DNA of 5,447 nucleotides from Alphaproteobacteria bacterium (GTDB lineage: Bacteria; Pseudomonadota; Alphaproteobacteria; CAAGCB01; CAG-977): positions 1 to 5,447 of the forward strand of contig CAAGCB010000033.1 of assembly GCA_900768185.1 (NCBI GenBank), read 5' to 3'. The translations under genes were made by a program, and so were the position numbers. Below are positions 4,757 to 5,447 of the stretch, piece by piece. Positions within the stretch are counted from its first letter, which is position 1. Each line of letters begins with the position of its first letter. The notes beneath the pieces are model-generated. The model was not told where the DNA came from. It made no database searches and was given only the letters and a program-made list of their open reading frames with translations.

Positions 4757-5020
4757 ATGTTCAGCAAGAAAAAGACAGAATGCCGCGTTTGCGGCTATCG
4801 CTTCACACCGGAGCGGGAAAACATCTACACGGCGGAAGAACCGCGTTCTATGGCGGATATGCTGACGAAAGCGCCGACGCGCTTTTCGGCGGTTGATTGT
4901 CCGGTTTGCGGTTGCCAAATCGCGCTGGCGATCCGCGCGCCGCGCATTGACTTTTCGGCTATTGTAGAACGGCACGACGCGGACGCAGAGGAAACGGAGG
5001 GCGGCGAAGATGAAGATTAA
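4757..5020 (+). CDS. Zinc-ribbon-like protein with acidic tail, 87 aa
   Basis: Two CxxC knuckles are visible: C9-x2-C12 (CRVCGYRF) and C48-x2-C51 (CPVCGC, with a further C53), 35 residues apart, which is a zinc-ribbon arrangement. Between them lies a helical, charged segment (EEPRSMADMLTKAPT). The C-terminus is strongly acidic (DADAEETEGGEDED). Such proteins often bind nucleic acid or partner proteins, and the acidic tail could mimic DNA or dock a basic partner; both ideas are inference. It has the AAGGAGCTATTCA start element, and its last 11 bases overlap the start of the next gene in another frame, implying coupled translation. The family is not recognised. Confidence 0.75.
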   Translation: MFSKKKTECRVCGYRFTPERENIYTAEEPRSMADMLTKAPTRFSAVDCPVCGCQIALAIRAPRIDFSAIVERHDADAEETEGGEDED

Positions 5021-5447
5021 AAGTATCGCCGCTATCTGCAAGAAGAACAAGAATATTGCGATCTTCGAGCGGTACAGCAACGACGGCGACATATTAACGC
5101 AGTACATCGGCGACGGATCGGCGGTTTATCCGGTTGTCGGGCTTCCCCAGCTTGACAAAGAAAGCCTTTTAACGATCTTCGACGTTCCGGAGAAAGACCG
5201 CGATAATTACTTCGTGAAAACGCTGGGCGTTCCGGCGGGTATCAGCTTCGAGGACACCGACGAAACGGAAAGACACGTCGAGCGGGAAGGAATTTCGATC
5301 ATCTATTCCGGACGAACATTGAAACCGATCCGTACAACGCGCGGGCTTGTATTCATCGAAAGCCGCTATCTTTCGCCCGTCGCTGACGTGCTGGACGTGC
5401 TGGAGCTTTACGAACGCCGCACGGCGGAGGGAGCGCCCTACATCGTC
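5010..5447 (+). CDS. Unknown protein, 3' end beyond the window
   Basis: The first 146 residues are present and the frame is open to the last base. The start ATG at 5010 lies within the end of the zinc-ribbon gene, with GGAGG at 4997-5001. The N-terminus reads MKIKSIAAICKKNKNIAIFE, followed by a GDGSAVYPVVGLPQLD segment, a FDVPEKDRDNYFV stretch, FEDTDETERHVEREG, IIYSGRTLKPIRTTRGLVFI and VADVLDVLELYERRT. Mixed alpha/beta character with no signal peptide suggests a soluble cytoplasmic protein. The regular motifs look conserved, and I have an unverified impression of similar proteins in gut clostridial elements, but no function can be given. It continues the operon. Confidence 0.8.
   Translation, partial: MKIKSIAAICKKNKNIAIFERYSNDGDILTQYIGDGSAVYPVVGLPQLDKESLLTIFDVPEKDRDNYFVKTLGVPAGISFEDTDETERHVEREGISIIYSGRTLKPIRTTRGLVFIESRYLSPVADVLDVLELYERRTAEGAPYIV

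Noticed and set aside
1..5447. CRISPR array, tRNA or rRNA genes, riboswitch
   Set aside because: No regularly spaced repeats, no cloverleaf with TTC-type arm and no rRNA-like stretches were seen. The only repeated short motif is the translation-start element, with irregular spacing.

Overview
The window looks like an accessory, probably mobile, segment from a gut-type low-G+C-phylum bacterium (Bacillota, class Clostridia) with a fairly GC-rich genome. The evidence is strong AAGGAGG-type ribosome sites, a consensus sigma-A-type promoter (TTGACA, 17 bp, TATAAT), tightly packed short genes all on the + strand, and gene families typical of clostridial prophages and integrative conjugative elements: a HicAB module, an IS30-type transposase, a SleB-type cell wall hydrolase and an XF1762-type protein. 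The host assignment is inference. No integrase, relaxase, capsid or T4SS gene is inside the window, so the class of element cannot be decided here.

Left part (1-1000): the 3' end of an XRE-family regulator gene closes with a terminator (198-230). A textbook promoter with repeated TACGC/GCGTA half-sites (245-299) then drives a type II toxin-antitoxin pair, hicA (toxin, 57 aa) and hicB (antitoxin, 133 aa), ending in a strong GAAA-loop terminator (963-988).

Middle part (1000-2455): a full-length IS30-family DDE transposase gene (1018-2055) has no obvious terminal inverted repeats close to it. A 146-bp AT-rich spacer follows, with a promoter-like motif abutting a long terminator hairpin. Next comes a stand-alone 83-aa helix-turn-helix gene (TTG start, 2202-2453) whose whole length is homologous to the first ~75 residues of the transposase next door. 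This pair is the most interesting local feature.

Right part (2476-5447): seven closely spaced or overlapping + strand genes look like one transcription unit. They are a 169-aa unknown, a 74-aa cysteine-cluster protein, a membrane-anchored SleB/Hydrolase_2 cell wall hydrolase, an XF1762-family GNAT-like protein, a 100-aa unknown, an 87-aa zinc-ribbon-like protein with an acidic tail, and the 5' part of an unknown gene that runs off the window. A 13-base translation-start element, AAGGAGSTATTCA, recurs in front of four genes (hicB and three operon genes).

How the parts may work together (inference): HicAB would stabilise the element, the XRE and IS30-like HTH proteins would regulate it, and the operon would supply accessory functions, including local opening of the peptidoglycan during transfer or release. 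No gene set here proves a new system. The best candidates for novelty are the transposase/orphan-HTH pair, the recurring start element and the uncharacterised operon.
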